The translations under genes were made by a program, and so were the position numbers. Shown here piece by piece: positions 34,105 to 47,251 of a DNA stretch of 64,000 bases (the stretch's first letter is position 1; the number at the start of each line of letters is the position of its first letter). The notes under the pieces were generated by a model. The model was not told the origin of the DNA, ran no database searches, and saw only the letters and a program-made list of their open reading frames with translations. Origin of the DNA: Owenia fusiformis (Eukaryota > Annelida > Polychaeta > Sabellida > Oweniidae); contig CAIIXF020000006.1 of NCBI GenBank assembly GCA_903813345.2, forward strand, positions 3,348,001-3,412,000, read 5' to 3'.

Positions 34105-37100
34105 AGAAAGATTTATGTCAACATGACACCCTGCTAATTAAAGATACAATCCTCATTAAATCAGGAGTTTTAGATTTTCTTCAGAAACAAGAGACATGAA
34201 ACAAAGAAAGATGGCAAGGTACAACATGCACTAAGTGATATTCTCAAAAAATGTACAGATGTTACAGTAACAAAAAATCAGATGAAATACATGGCCTCAA
34301 ATAATTGAGTTGTGGAATCAGTTTCAAGGAATATAATTATGTAATCTAATTAGCAATGCAAATATCACAGGTCTTAATGAATAATTAGGCTAAGCACTAA
34401 TCTAAATCTGTGGTAATCTGCATGAGATATGAGGCCATATGATATAACACCAAAGACATGGAGAGCGAAACTGATGAATTATTTCAACTGGAATTTCCTC
34501 AGATGTCATAGAGGGAATGGTTGTAAATTGAATTGGTTTTTTCTCATTTTTTGTAATTGTATCACTTTTGTGATATCTGAGTCAATAATATAAGAAAATG
34601 AATTTAGCTATTAAAACAGTAAGGTTGCATCCTATCATTAACACTTGTATTTCCTCCAGTCAGAAAATGATGAATTTGTTCAAATATAATTTGTTGATTG
34701 GTTGCTTCATTTAATTTGTCCCCTCTTCCCTTAGTATATTAGGTACCAGGTATAAGGTACATTAGGTGAATGTGAATCATTTTTTTAAGTTATATCTAAC
34801 TTTTGGTACTTTTCCCCAAAATAACTCACAAATTCAGGAAAAATCACTTAATTCAGGATGAATGTCAATAATTTATGGATGGTTTAAAATTTCAGATCTT
34901 GCAAATAAACAAAACATGGTATGTGGCAGGGGTATCCTGCATGGTTTAAGAAAAACAAATCAATAGCATGCAATTGAGCCTGAGAGAAAATAAACAAAAT
35001 CTCCAGCCCAGACCAATGAAATATATCCTGGGAGGAATTTGCCACACTCATGTGTTTCTAATTAAATATCAAGATCTCTAGAGGTTTTCACAAGAAAATC
35101 TACCTTCATTTTATTTTGAAATTCCATGGGAATGATTTTTGTAAAATTTTCAAGACATTTGTTAAGACCAGCAGGATTGCTAAATATTATGATCGAGTCT
35201 CCTGAAAAAATATTCGATATAGATGTATTGCAGCGCATGATTTGGAGAATTGAAAGTTGTTTCTTTTATTTGACAATATTTATTTTGACGCCTAAAGCCT
35301 CCTTCAACAAACAAAATTAATTTAAGAAAATAAAATTTTATTATTTGCCCAAACGCCTGGCTGTTACGTTCATCTTTTGTGACTCTCAGACACAAATAAA
35401 ACTCTGGCAAACATTTCAGTGAGTACAGGTCAGTATGACACGATTGCTTTAAAATTCAACATAAAGCGAAAAAAGATTTGAAAACCAATGAATGGAATCC
35501 CGCCGGGGCAATCTATTGCACCGTAAACATTTAATTAATGTAATGTTTTTGTATTGAAATGAAGTATACTTTTCTTCACACTGTTTTCTTTTCAAGGAGA
35601 CCTCATACAGATCCTGTCTGGAATATAGTGTTGTTTTTGACCACCAGGGGGCTTAAGAATAAATATATCATACAATATGGCATTGTTTTTTGAAAATGTT
35701 TATTCATCAAATTATGTCGAAGAGGGAACAAAGAAGTAATTTGTATTGAAAATAAATTGAGGAGCACGTTATAAAATGCAGTTTTCAGCTGCTCTAGTTT
35801 CTCAGCAAAGGAAGATGATATAACAGTGAAATCAAAACTCATTTATCCTGTTGATCAAATTATCAAATTTTGGTAACAATCAAAGTACAATTATGAACAT
35901 CACTAAATCAGTCACCTGGTAATTTAATCTTGTAGAACTATGCATATTGTAAAATGTTCAAATTAATTTTCAAATAAGAAAATTCCTACAATATGCGCAT
36001 GCACTTAACATCCTTTAATATCACCTCTTTTGTGAATCTCATAGAGAACTATACCAATTCAGCATTATACTGCATGCCAAATTGCAGGTGCTACCTATCA
36101 TAAAACAGTATTCTTCATACATCTACTTCTGCTATCTTTATTTCTTCCAAACTAACCAGCTAAACCATAAAGCATTCAAAAATCTGATGATAGGTCAGTA
36201 AAACATTGAATTGGATACTAGTTTATCAGATATAGTTTCCCCTCTGGGTTTGGTACATATAACATTTGGGTTCTATCAAAGTTGCAATAACCTGAAATTC
36301 TATGACAAATCCATTAAACAAAGCAATACAAGAACAGATGGGAATACATAACACGCAAATGTAGATTATATTAGTATTCAGAAAACAAAAAAATCTGCAA
36401 TTTTTTCAATATTTTTGAACTTTAGCCCTGTCTGAGTAACCTACCATTATGAGGTCTTGGCAATCTCATTAATTATTCCTGTTAAGTTTTCCTCATTTGC
36501 ACACTGATACCCTAGAGCAGAGGGGATCAGGTTAACCCTAGGGATGGGTCATACATAACCATCCCTTGGTCCCTAATTAAACACTACAATCATTGTTAAT
36601 ATGTTATTACTTCAAACTCTGTTTTTTATTTGAATACTAATTTTGTGTCTCTCAATGATACTCTTGTAGAACTTAGTGTAAAACAGAATTTGATCTAATA
36701 TTTTTGTATGTGTAAGTCTTAAAACTGATATAATTCAAACAAAAATGTGTTGCCATTTATCAACCAAATGACTGGTCCCTCTCACACCTCCTGTAGGTTT
36801 GCTGTAATCTGATTGGCTGTTCATAAAACACAGCTGTGAAAACCATCATTAGAGGTGTCATTTCACCAAAGCAGAACCATTTCTCAATTTTACACTTACA
36901 AAGATAGTTCAGCATATCAGGAATAAAAAAATAAACGTGTGTGAAAAAGAAAAACCATCTGTGTTTCTGGATTTAAATTGTGAACCTTAAAGGACTGTAT
37001 GCAATGTATAAACCACTGCAACCAACGTAATAGTTAATGAGGCCATTGATCAAATGGATTTAATTAAGGTAGGTGATGATATTATTTTGATTACCAGTAG

Positions 37101-38340
37101 TGAGCTAATAAGAAAATTGTGGTCTGATATAGTACTCTATCTAATATAGTGCATATAATGTGTATGTTAAGAAGACATCATACACATATGAACATGTTTT
37201 AATTAGGAAACCATTAGTTAACACTAGAAATACAAAGAACCTTTTGTTAACTGTAGATATCTTCCTAGCCTGGGTGTCAGAGCCGTGTACATTGTGTAGA
37301 TGAAACTCTCTTTTAAGGAAGCAAAGTCAAACAATTGGACACCTTATGGAAAGGGTATTATCTAACAAAACCACAAAACTGATAGCATGATTAATAGAAT
37401 TCAGACATAAAGAACTTGAGAAGGATTGTAAGAAAACCCATCATACAATTCAAACTAATAAGAAGTTTTCTGTGAGTTATAACTGAACTGATGGATTTTC
37501 TTCTGATTTATGTCAGTGATAAACAATTGGGAGTTGTGCCATTCCACCAAATGTCAGTTCCAGACACGCTCAATCTATGAATGTAAGCTCTTGGAGCATT
37601 AAGTGGAAGAATTTAGAGTTATGATGAGATAGGTTAATACACCTTGACTTGTCTTTCTATTTCATATGAGGCTCAGTATGAGGTAAATACAAATAGGCAC
37701 ACAATCAAAATACTGACAGATACTATAAGTTTCTCAATACCTTGGAAACACATAATGAGAAGGTCTATCTGGCATTCATTGATGAAAACATTTTTATTTA
37801 CAGTCAGTAAATTGTATAAAACAAATGCTTTCATTGTTGATATAAATGTAAGATTTTCAAAATACTAAATCATTTATGAATATCCAGTAAAATTCAGTCA
37901 GAAAATATCCAGTAGGATTTGAATTTTTATGAATTTTTTGTGAAAATGCAAAAAATGCCTCTGCTATCTTGACATTCTGGCACTTTCTGACATTCAATGA
38001 GTTACACTCAAAAGACATCTGGTGGTACAACCAACAAAGTATATATCTATATGTTTGAATTGAACTTTTTCTATTTTATTTTCACTCTAACTTTTGCAGA
38101 TGGTTTACAATTTTAATGCTGATAATCTTGAATGGCCTTTTATCGGGATTAAAATGTTGAATGAATGATGGCTACTTGTAGGTAAAGCACATGTGCCAAG
38201 CTTGACTATGGTTTGGATTAGATAAAGGCATAATCAAAAAATGACCATAGCTTTATTCAAAGAGTGTCAATGATGTCTAGCTCTTATAAAGAGTGTTTTG
38301 AATATACTGAGATGAAAGATCTGGCATAGAAATGGCAGCA
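34105..38340. other. Non-coding region, probable intron
   Basis: AT-rich. It contains a family-A MITE fragment near 37297-37350. No tandem array or recognisable gene was found. Confidence 0.4.
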
Positions 38341-38346
38341 ACCATG

Positions 38347-38529
38347 TCAAAGTTTAGAGGTCAGAGATACAAACATATGATAACATCTTATCTGATGAAC
38401 CATCTTGTCATTCAGGACATCTCTAACATATGAAATATTGATATCTGATATTCTGACATTGTCAGCCATATCCCATGATCCATCACAAAGGTCATGTGAC
38501 CTCAACTGACCAATCATTTCAAGGAATAG
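38347..38529 (-). CDS. Putative exon of an unidentified minus-strand gene
   Basis: Downstream of a strong acceptor (AAATTTCTTTCAG; plus CT at 38530-38531) a minus frame stays open for 60 codons to a TGA at 38347-38349. It reads LFLEMIGQLRSHDLCDGSWD, MADNVRISDINIS and onward. The composition is protein-like and the acceptor is good. Either this is a terminal exon, or a donor lies inside (GTTAGA or GTATCT are possible). The relation to exon candidates A and B is plausible from strand and order but unproven. Confidence 0.4.
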   Translation of the reverse strand, partial: LFLEMIGQLRSHDLCDGSWDMADNVRISDINISYVRDVLNDKMVHQIRCYHMFVSLTSKL

Positions 38530-40105
38530 CTGAAAGAAATTTAAGGTTTATATGTTCAATTTTATGAAATATATGCATGAGAAATAAAGGATTTGACACC
38601 AAAATCCATTCTTGATTGAATACATAACGATGACAGTAATCAAATCTAAAAATGACATAACCTGATGTATAACAATGAATGCTGAATTGAATGACTCAGA
38701 TTTAAATTATTCCTTTCTAATTGAACTGAGGAAATTGTAGAATGAAACTTATACTGAAGAAAAATATTGGAATTGAAATATCTGAATGACTGTGAATTTT
38801 ATGCAAATAGTTTTAATTGAATGGCTAATAAAATCCACCATCTGTGACACAAATCTAAGTACCAGAAACAAAATGAAAGTAATCTCCCGAATTCTCTCTT
38901 ATCTGATCAATCAGAAAATGTGGCTTTCTAGATTATGAACAAAACTAGATACAGTTCTATTGTGGAACAACAAAATATTTCATGACTTTTTTTTAATGAT
39001 TCATATCGATACAAGAATTTCACTTAGTAGCACTAATTCTAATGCACTTATATGTTAAGTCTGCAAGAGCAAAATTCGGTTCAGATAATTGCTGAATATA
39101 AAGCTTCCAAATCAATAAAATATGTGACAAATACATAAGAGATTAACCAGAGCAAAAACATTTCAAATTCTGACAAAAGTCTTAACTTTGCATTATTTAT
39201 AACTAATATACCAATGGTAAGCTATGACTAATCCCAAGTATGATTAGGTTGCTTTAAATGACATTGAATTTAATTACTGTAGGTTACTTTAAATAAGGTC
39301 GCTTAAATAGTACCTAATGAAGGTCCTGTATGTCTATTTGTATTTTTATATTTTGCCATGATGTATTTTAATTCATATTTTTGAATTTTGTAGTTAGTTT
39401 AGTTCAATTTTTGTTAATTTTGTATTTTGTAGTGATTTTGTATACTGTAGTGACTAATATATCATTGTAATGACATCAAAGAGGCAATAAAAGATAGATA
39501 TACATTTAACTATTTTATAAAACATTAAAAAAACAAATCAAAATTGGAAACTGGATCCAGCATCTCACCCAACCTGCTGTGCACCAATATGCACCAGTTG
39601 ACAATTATCACCAGACTTTGAACAATTCAGACTTGGATTTAAAGATGAAAGGGTGCTCATTAATTATGAAATACGTCTGTTGGTTGATGCCCAAGGTATC
39701 TTTCAAATGAGTTTCAATTTTCATGTTCGACGGTGTGAAATCGAAGAAATATATCTCCATGGCAACGGAATAAAATATCTAAAGAATATTTCAAGAGATT
39801 GTCAAAACATGATGAGAAAATCAAAAAGAATATTCGAAACAAAACTGAAATCAGTGACAAGGGCTCTTCTCTTTTTAATATGAATTTACACCTCGTCAAT
39901 TCTTAACGTTTTTCATACAAAAATGTTCACTATTTATAAATGATTTATGCATTTGGCGGATTCAAACTCTGAAAAGCTCTCTTTTGTGCTCAACTCTGCA
40001 ACTTTAACCTTAAATGTAATAGGTTTTTATTAACGCTTGTAAGGACTCTGCGCTTTGAAAGTAATGTGTGAAAACAGGGAAATAATTAGATGTACCTTGG
40101 TGAAT
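38530..40105. other. Non-coding region; possible retroposon 3' end near 39490
   Basis: A T-rich stretch at about 39300-39500 ends GGCAATAAAAGATAGATATA, like the 3' end of a retroposon or a transcript with AATAAA. No other structure was seen. Confidence 0.3.
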
Positions 40106-40107
40106 TA

Positions 40108-41225
40108 CTGTACTCCGGGTATTGTTCGCGTGCGATTTAATTTCGCTTTGTTCGCGAATGTAGTAAAATCGCGAACATTTATCGTCGCGAAATTTGTCTC
40201 TTAAATCCCATGGGAATTGGCCCTTGACCTTTGATATGTTTCGTTCGGTGTAAAACGTTTCGTTTGTGTTGTTGGGCGATATTTCAAAGAAGGTCTAAAA
40301 TGTCTAACATTTTGAATTGGCTTATTAGGCCAACAAAGGTAAGAACTGTTGACGCTAATGATATCCTACAAATTGAAGTTGAAAAAGCCATTCAATAATA
40401 TTCAAATAAATGCCCTAAACGTGGGTCATTGCCCAGAATTTTTCCAAAAATACAATGCGCATGCGCAAAACCTTGACTTCCGGTTTTTAAAAGTCAATGG
40501 GATTTCCTCAGTTGAAAACTTTTGAACGTTAACAGAACGCGGGACTTTGAAATGGCACCTTAGTCATCTCAGGTTCCTGTAACTAGGTACTAATGCCTAT
40601 CAATCTAACCCACTTTGAACAATCTAGGTGTCACAAATTTTCGGCGAAATAACTTTGAAATAAATTAACAAAAATCACCTATTACGCCATTGAAGTCAAT
40701 GCAAAATGACGTCAAAATGATGAAAGGAGTAAATTTCAACGGTGTGGTAGGAGTAGTAAAATACACGTGGAGCCTTAGTCATCTCAGGTTTCTGTAACTT
40801 TGAAGGTTGATCTGTTTGATTCCGTTGAGATTTGAATCCTCATACCTTTAACTTTTCGGCCAATTTCAAACAAAATATGTTAACTTTTGGTGATATAACT
40901 GGTTCATTACATTGGAATGACGTCAAAATAAAACAAGACAATCTCAGTTTCTATGGCACCGATGTCATGACGTCATATTTATCTTAAGATCTCAAATATG
41001 ACGTCATGTTTAATCAATGAATGACATCTATCGGCTATTCGACCAATTCTGTGCAATGTAATACAAACATTATTCGGATTCTGAACGGGCTGAAATAGCC
41101 AGATACGCATTGATTCACGGTAAGCAAAATGTCATCAACTCAAACCCGCGAAATTAAATAGCCGCGAAATTGCAATTTTGAAAAATCGCGAAATTTTATA
41201 GCGTCGAAATTTACCCGGAGTACAG
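40108..41225. mobile_element. TA-flanked TIR transposon (Tc1/mariner-like ends), 1.1 kb
   Basis: Ends CTGTACTCCGGGTA and its complement are flanked by TA (40106-40107, 41226-41227). CGCGAA-rich subterminal sequence occurs at both ends. The interior has an ATG-initiated segment at 40300-40338 (MSNILNWLIRPTK) ending exactly at a GTAAGA donor, possibly the first exon of the ancestral transposase, and a diverged internal repeat (TTAGTCATCTCAGGT at about 40558 and 40774). A 15-bp inverted repeat of CATGACGTCATATTT lies at 40966-41008. No long frame, so non-autonomous. Confidence 0.85.
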
Positions 41226-41227
41226 TA

Positions 41228-43380
41228 GATAAAAATCATGAAAAATGTATGTTCTTATGTGAACCAAAAAGTTTATTAATAAAATGTAAAAAACAAGGGA
41301 GGCATAATCAGACCCTGGTTAACAAACCTTCATTAAATCGGACCCTAGTTAACTTGAACTCAAACAACAGATCTCAAACCTATAAGTCAAGCTGGGTCCT
41401 TCTTCGTCACTGTCACGTACACACATTCAAAATCAACTGCTACCAAAGTCACTTTCTTTAGATGCAATTTCCTAAAACCCAAGGAATAGGGTTCCCTGTG
41501 GGTTTAATTACTGCTGGGGTATGAAAGAACTGAGTTTAATAAACTTGAGATTTCTTCATTAGATTCACAGTTGGAGATCCGGGTGTTGGGACAATATATA
41601 CAAGTGCAGGGTTCAATCTCATGTACATGTTGAAATGAAGGATACCCTGACTCCTTATTTGTTAATTACACTAAACTCTGAGGGTGTCACATGATTTTGG
41701 TGTTAATGACATCTTATTAATCTCAAATGCAGGTTTTAAGTCTAAATTCAAGGAGTTGGAGTGTGAAATGAATTCTTGTAGATAGGGTCATTTTTCTGAA
41801 GATATATTCTGAGTGAATAGATATTGGCTTATAGACTATAATAGCTATCTCGAAGAATCGTCTCAAATCTGAAGAGTGCATATGGGGTCTTGGTCTTATA
41901 AAGGGTATAAAGTCAGTCATTCATAAACACGAAATACTCATATTGGGTATGAATGATTGTCTGAAGGAGATACTTATTTCAAATCAAAATACAATTTCTC
42001 AACTGAAGTAGGAAATCTATTATCAATGATGTCACCACATGCAGAATTCCCAGTATAATTGCTGTGCATCTTGAATTGTTTAGATATTCTGTAAGGCAAT
42101 GGGTACTCATCCTTGAAAAAGTGAGGTACTAAAAACCAGGTCATACTACCCCAAGCAGCATTCTTTGTAAGGCAAGTGGCAAGTGCTGTATTTGTAGAAT
42201 TAAATGACTTTCTGATGTCATAAAACATTGACATATCATTCCCAATACAAAGACTGATTCAAGCTATTTCACTCACATTGGATTAATCAATTCAACCCAT
42301 TTTTTAAAAAATCACTATTTTTATACCAACTCTAATTTTACCAAAATCTGTTTTAATCAGTGGCACTACAAATTTAGACCTATTCTACCACTTTTTTAGA
42401 AAAATGTTCTTTTTTGCATTCAGGTTTCAGGGTTAAGAAAACAATGTCAGGAGCATTGTGTGTATTCTGACATGTACTGCATGTGGCCAGAGTATTTTAG
42501 TTGGCAATCGGAACATGAAACACAGCATGGATTGGTTGAATTTAATCATATTGTGTCACATAACAGAGGATATGGTTAACTCAAACAAGGGAGTAAAACA
42601 TGGTAAAAAACTGACACATTTAATAGAGATTGACACTTAACTTGAGTGAACATAAAAAAACGCAATTAACACATGAACCCAACAAATATCTAATAAATTA
42701 ATGAAAATGTAAACATTTCAACCTAAACAATTGATAATTCTGTAATAACAATGAAAAATATAAGGGCTCTGCAGAAACAGTATGTGCTCACACCCTGGTA
42801 ATCATACAACTGTGAGCTGTTACACAACACACTCAGTTATAACTCACAATCAGACACTACAACACTGTTGGAAATGAGATAAAAACACCACTTTATGATA
42901 GATAATGAAAACAAAAGCTGAAAGCTTTTTCAAAAATTAGAAATATAAGTGATGTTTCAAATATGCTTCATAGCCTATGATACATTATAACAATATTTTA
43001 TGGTTTATTATTAAGAATTGTGTTTTATCATCTCAATGAATCTTAATGGGCTTTTTGGTATTTTTAACATTAGAAATTATCTACATAAATGTATACACAG
43101 TTAAATCTATGTTCCTATATCATTGGTTGAAATTTAAGATAAATCACACTTGTGATTTCATCACTTCTTAGTACATTTAGGTATTTAAATTATATCAGAT
43201 AATAATATATGTGAACAAGTAACATCAATTATATAATTGTGTATTTTGATAAAGTACATGATGTTCTCTTGCTGTGTGCTAATTGATCAATTATAAGCCC
43301 TTGGCTAAAATGGGAATTATAATTATGATGAAAATCAAAACACTACCTTTCATCCTAGCTTTTTGTGTCATATGACAAAA
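41228..43380. other. Non-coding region
   Basis: AT-rich. A minus frame at 41974-42234 (86 codons) has protein-like stretches (SMTWFLVPHFFKDEYPLPYR) but no secure splice borders. A TTTATT at about 43004 (AATAAA on the minus strand) could serve as poly(A) signal for the exon at 43381-43493. Confidence 0.35.
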
Positions 43381-43493
43381 CTACAGGAGGCCATGCTCAT
43401 GTGCATCTTGCACTTCACTAATAGGTACCATTCTTTGTTGTGAAGACAATTTGTCAGTTTGTAAGGCAGATGGAACTAGATTTGGCCTCCATG
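43381..43493 (-). CDS. Putative terminal exon of a minus-strand gene
   Basis: After an acceptor ATTCATACAG (plus CT at 43494-43495) one minus frame is open: two leading bases, then 36 codons reading WRPNLVPSALQTDKLSSQQR, MVPISEVQDAHEHGLL, then TAG at 43381-43383. The other two frames stop quickly. A minus-strand AATAAA lies about 375 bp downstream. The last codons could instead be cut by a GTAGTT donor, making it internal. Protein not recognised. Confidence 0.4.
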
Positions 43494-43499
43494 CTGTAT

Positions 43500-44870
43500 G
43501 AATCTAGAAAGTAAAACATGGAAATATATGTAGTATAGCTAAGAAAATGTTGTTCCAAAATTATGAGATATAAATATGAATGAATTTGCTATACAAAATG
43601 TTGGCGAAAATGTTTAGAATGTTTTAATATCAGTTGAAACACTATAGGTGTCTGAAATGCAGTGACCTGTCATACTGAAAACATTTTATGAATAGGAACA
43701 ATTCAAAAAAATATGAGCCCAAAATTTGGAAAGAATTATATGAAACTATGGTGATATACACAATGTTGGATTAATAAAATTCAGTATAACTTATTTCAGG
43801 AAACTTGTAAAAATTGTTCATACTGATATCTTTTTGAAGCCCAGCATTTGGTACAAGGGGCTGATAAGCTTCAATGATTTTCTGTCTAGGCTAAAAATTT
43901 AATAGGCTCAAGGTGTCAAAGTATGACATGTAAAATGATAGTATCCCTTTGGCTCTTTTGTTGAGACCTTGTTAGAAATGTTGTATGAAACATGTAAAAA
44001 CCCTACCAAAAAATCATTAAAATTCCATGGACATTTCTCGTTTTTTCATAAATTCTGAAAAAAAGTTACGATCTTTTTATGTTTTTACTACTTTCATGAA
44101 ATACTTTTTCCTACTGTTGAGAATTTCTCTGTTGAACTCTTCAGCTTTCTTGCAATTTTCAGAAAATTGTTTGACCCTTATTAAAGTTTTGCAAGAAACA
44201 TGAATAGACTGAGGGATGCCATATTCTATATAGTGCGTTTCATAGTATGAAGGCCTATTCACATGTACCGAAAATAGTAAAGCAAAATATGAACCAAGCT
44301 AGAGTTGATGGATAAACAAAGGAATATGGATTTACAACCACATTTTCATATTTTTCATTATCAAAAATGGATAATTCGAAAACATGAGAAAAAGGTATTT
44401 TTGCTTATTATTTATTAATTTGGAAATTTGTCTAATGATTCTAACTCTAGACAATAAAAAGTGGCATTTTTCAATACAGGTTGTTCATATTAGACCTTCT
44501 AACTCAGTTGAAATGTGATTGACATGGAAATAAATTGTTGAAAATAAAGTAATGTAAGTGATCTCAGTACTAGACAATGTATGTTTAATATGTTTATAGT
44601 TTACTGTATCATCATCATATCATCTATAATTCTGTCAACAATCATATCAAATATAACAGGTTTAAACCCCCTAGAAAGTTTTCACCATTTTAGCACTTTT
44701 CAAGTAATTTGGGTCAAAATTGATGCCATAGTAAATTGCTCATCAGAAATCAAAAATTAGTGTCAATGATACACCTGAATTCTGCATGTAAATTGTATAA
44801 TCTGAGCATTTAGTCAAAATTATTAAATCAATCTAAGAATATCAATGATCTCTGATTGTCTGATCATTCA
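43500..44870. other. Non-coding region
   Basis: AT-rich. A minus frame at 44077-44262 is open and fairly protein-like (PSYYETHYIEYGIPQSI) but its borders are unclear. A fragment related to the 32290 repeat lies at 44660-44740. Confidence 0.3.
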
Positions 44871-44876
44871 GTAATA

Positions 44877-46356
44877 CACACTACCCTACCACGTGACCAC
44901 GTTTAAAAGGGAAACAGGGTACAGCTAAGTTGCAAATGGAGGACGTGGGTTTAATTCCATATTTCTGAACGTAAAATACATTTTACATTTATTTTTAGTG
45001 TTCTACCAGACATAGAATTGATTCATCAAGCAGTTTGTAGAATATTGTTGGCAAAAAACCACTATAGGCAAAGATAGATAATAGTGGGCGCAGTGAAGCA
45101 AAACTTAATGCAATACACGATACATTTCAGTAAATCTGTCAACGTACAGGGAGCATGTAAGTTTCCCTTCGAAAATGTTACATTGATATGTAACAAAACC
45201 CCAGTAAACTGTTATTTAAACTGCTTGTCATCGTGTTATATGTGGATACGTTTTCCAGTATGTTATTCAACTGTACTTTTGTGAATTAATTGTTTTTCTA
45301 AAATCTTAAGATGCAAAATAGTCGTCCCAGAAATGTATCTTTACTTCGCCGTAAGGCATAACATATTGTGAAACATTTTTCCTCTTGTCACAAGGAGGAT
45401 AATGTTTGTTTCGAGGTGTCTTGTGATGAGCGTTTCATGATTAAATGCAAAATCACTGGAGCAGATACCATCCAAAAACATCTGACATTCAACACGTCAT
45501 ATAAGACTACATCGATCTGGTATCAGTTTTTTTACAATAATAGAGAAATACGACGTCATATCACCTCTACAGCAAATCGTGAAGATAAAATGTCGTGGCA
45601 TGATGGTATTTTGAACAAACTATTTTAAATTATCGTTTATTTAGGACGGTAGTGAATTAGACCATTCAAGGGGTTATATAGAAAGATTTTTTACATGTAG
45701 TTCACGCAATTTTAATTATTCTAAATAGCGGATAGTCATTAATCCTGATAGCCAATAGTCATTTATCACTTACGTGTTTATATTTAATTTCGTTATTTTA
45801 TTTCAATTTGATACCCTAGTAACACGTATAATCTAGCGTTCTTGTTAATTTAATGACTAAAATGCATTTACGACCTGAAAGCCCGTGTCTAAATGTACTA
45901 AATAATGTTTACTTTATTTGGAATAAATAACAATTGATGACACTTCAGAGCATCAACAGGCGGGTATTATTTTCACTGTTTGCAACGTAAATATACATGA
46001 GATCGGGACATAGTATATGTCTGTATAATCAGCTTACTTTCTCGCTCCCTGTACTATTGAACAATTTACATTCCTTGTACCCTGTATTGATCAACTTTTG
46101 CAGCTGTGTACCGTGTACTATGACATATCAAATCTTTTAAAATTTAAAACGATATTATTTACATTATTTCTTCAACTATCATATAACTTGGGACATGGAC
46201 TTCACTATTGCACCACTGAAGTTCAGCGAATAGCAATATTGACTCACTCCGAGCACCAAACGTATTAACCTTTTCACTAAGCAGTCGATATACTCAAAAG
46301 CGACCTGATTGAAAGCCAAAATATTCGCGCATGCGCTATCGAGGTAGGGTAGTGTG
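44877..46356. mobile_element. TIR transposon, 1480 bp, upstream of four-jointed
   Basis: Ends CACACTACCCTACC and its exact complement are flanked by the hexamer GTAATA on both sides (44871-44876, 46357-46362). The interior is less AT-rich than its surroundings and contains frames without ATG (45084-45284, 45368-45628) that may be transposase remnants; no catalytic motif is recognisable. Near the right end lies CGCGCATGCGC, an NRF1-like palindrome. Superfamily not assigned. Confidence 0.8.
46326..46336. promoter_or_regulatory. NRF1-like palindrome
   Basis: CGCGCATGCGC matches the NRF1 core (GCGCATGCGC), a common metazoan promoter element. It lies within the right end of the TIR element, about 0.9 kb upstream of the four-jointed ATG. 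A promoter role is inferred only from position. Confidence 0.3.
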
Positions 46357-46362
46357 GTAATA

Positions 46363-47251
46363 GTACATCAATATCTTTCTGTTGATATGGTTAGTTGAGA
46401 TTAGGAAAACTTATATCACAGACAATTCCAGTTGGATATGGTCAAGTGGCTTATATGATCTTCATTTGAATGAAGAATGATAGACCAAAATGAATAATGA
46501 AGAAGAATACAAAGATGAATGGACAATTGGTCAAGAAACACCATGACATGAAGTTGAAGTTTAAAGATCAGACAGCCAGATGTTGACTGATAATGAAAAG
46601 AATTCAACAACTAAGCAAATCAAATTCCCCTTTATTAGTTTAGTTTGTCTAATTAGTCTGATTTAATATTCCAAGAGAAAAACATAGAACCTTTGAATTG
46701 AAGAAACCAGCGATATCGTGATACTGTGGCTCGTGTGCTATAAGGCTAGTAAAGTGGGATCATGGTTTAAAAAGAAATGACAGAAAAACAGATTGGTTTT
46801 GTTCACAAACTGAATAAGTCTTACTGGCCTCATCAATATTGAATTCATACTTATTCCTTTACTTCTACATTACAACCCTACAAATTGTAAATATTTCATT
46901 GCAGAAGAATCTGTCAGATATGTAGATCAAGAAGATAGTGAATATTCCTGTAATATTACACATTTTCTCCAATCATTTTTTCTAACATGCAAATACAGCT
47001 TGAGTAAATATCAAAATATCGTAATATCAAATTATTCTTATATTTTCAGGAGATGTGAAGTTTACTTGCGCATAGGTGGTGCAGCCATTTGGACAAGTGC
47101 TATCTGGTTCTTAACACAATAGAACATAAACATGATAGAATTAACATTCAGTTGAATATCTTATGCTATGTAGAAGTCCAATTCATAATATGGTATCTCG
47201 AAGTTAAATTCCTAAAATGCCATAGTTTTGTCTTAGTGAAGCGAGTCAATT
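46363..47251 (+). other. Upstream region of four-jointed
   Basis: AT-rich sequence between the TIR element and the start codon, presumably containing the promoter and 5' UTR. A TATTTTCAG acceptor-like site at about 47049 may mark a 5' UTR exon. No TATA box was convincingly placed. Confidence 0.4.

Noticed and set aside
35990-36003. Second NRF1-like palindrome (ATGCGCATGCAC)
   Set aside because: Imperfect match and no gene start nearby.
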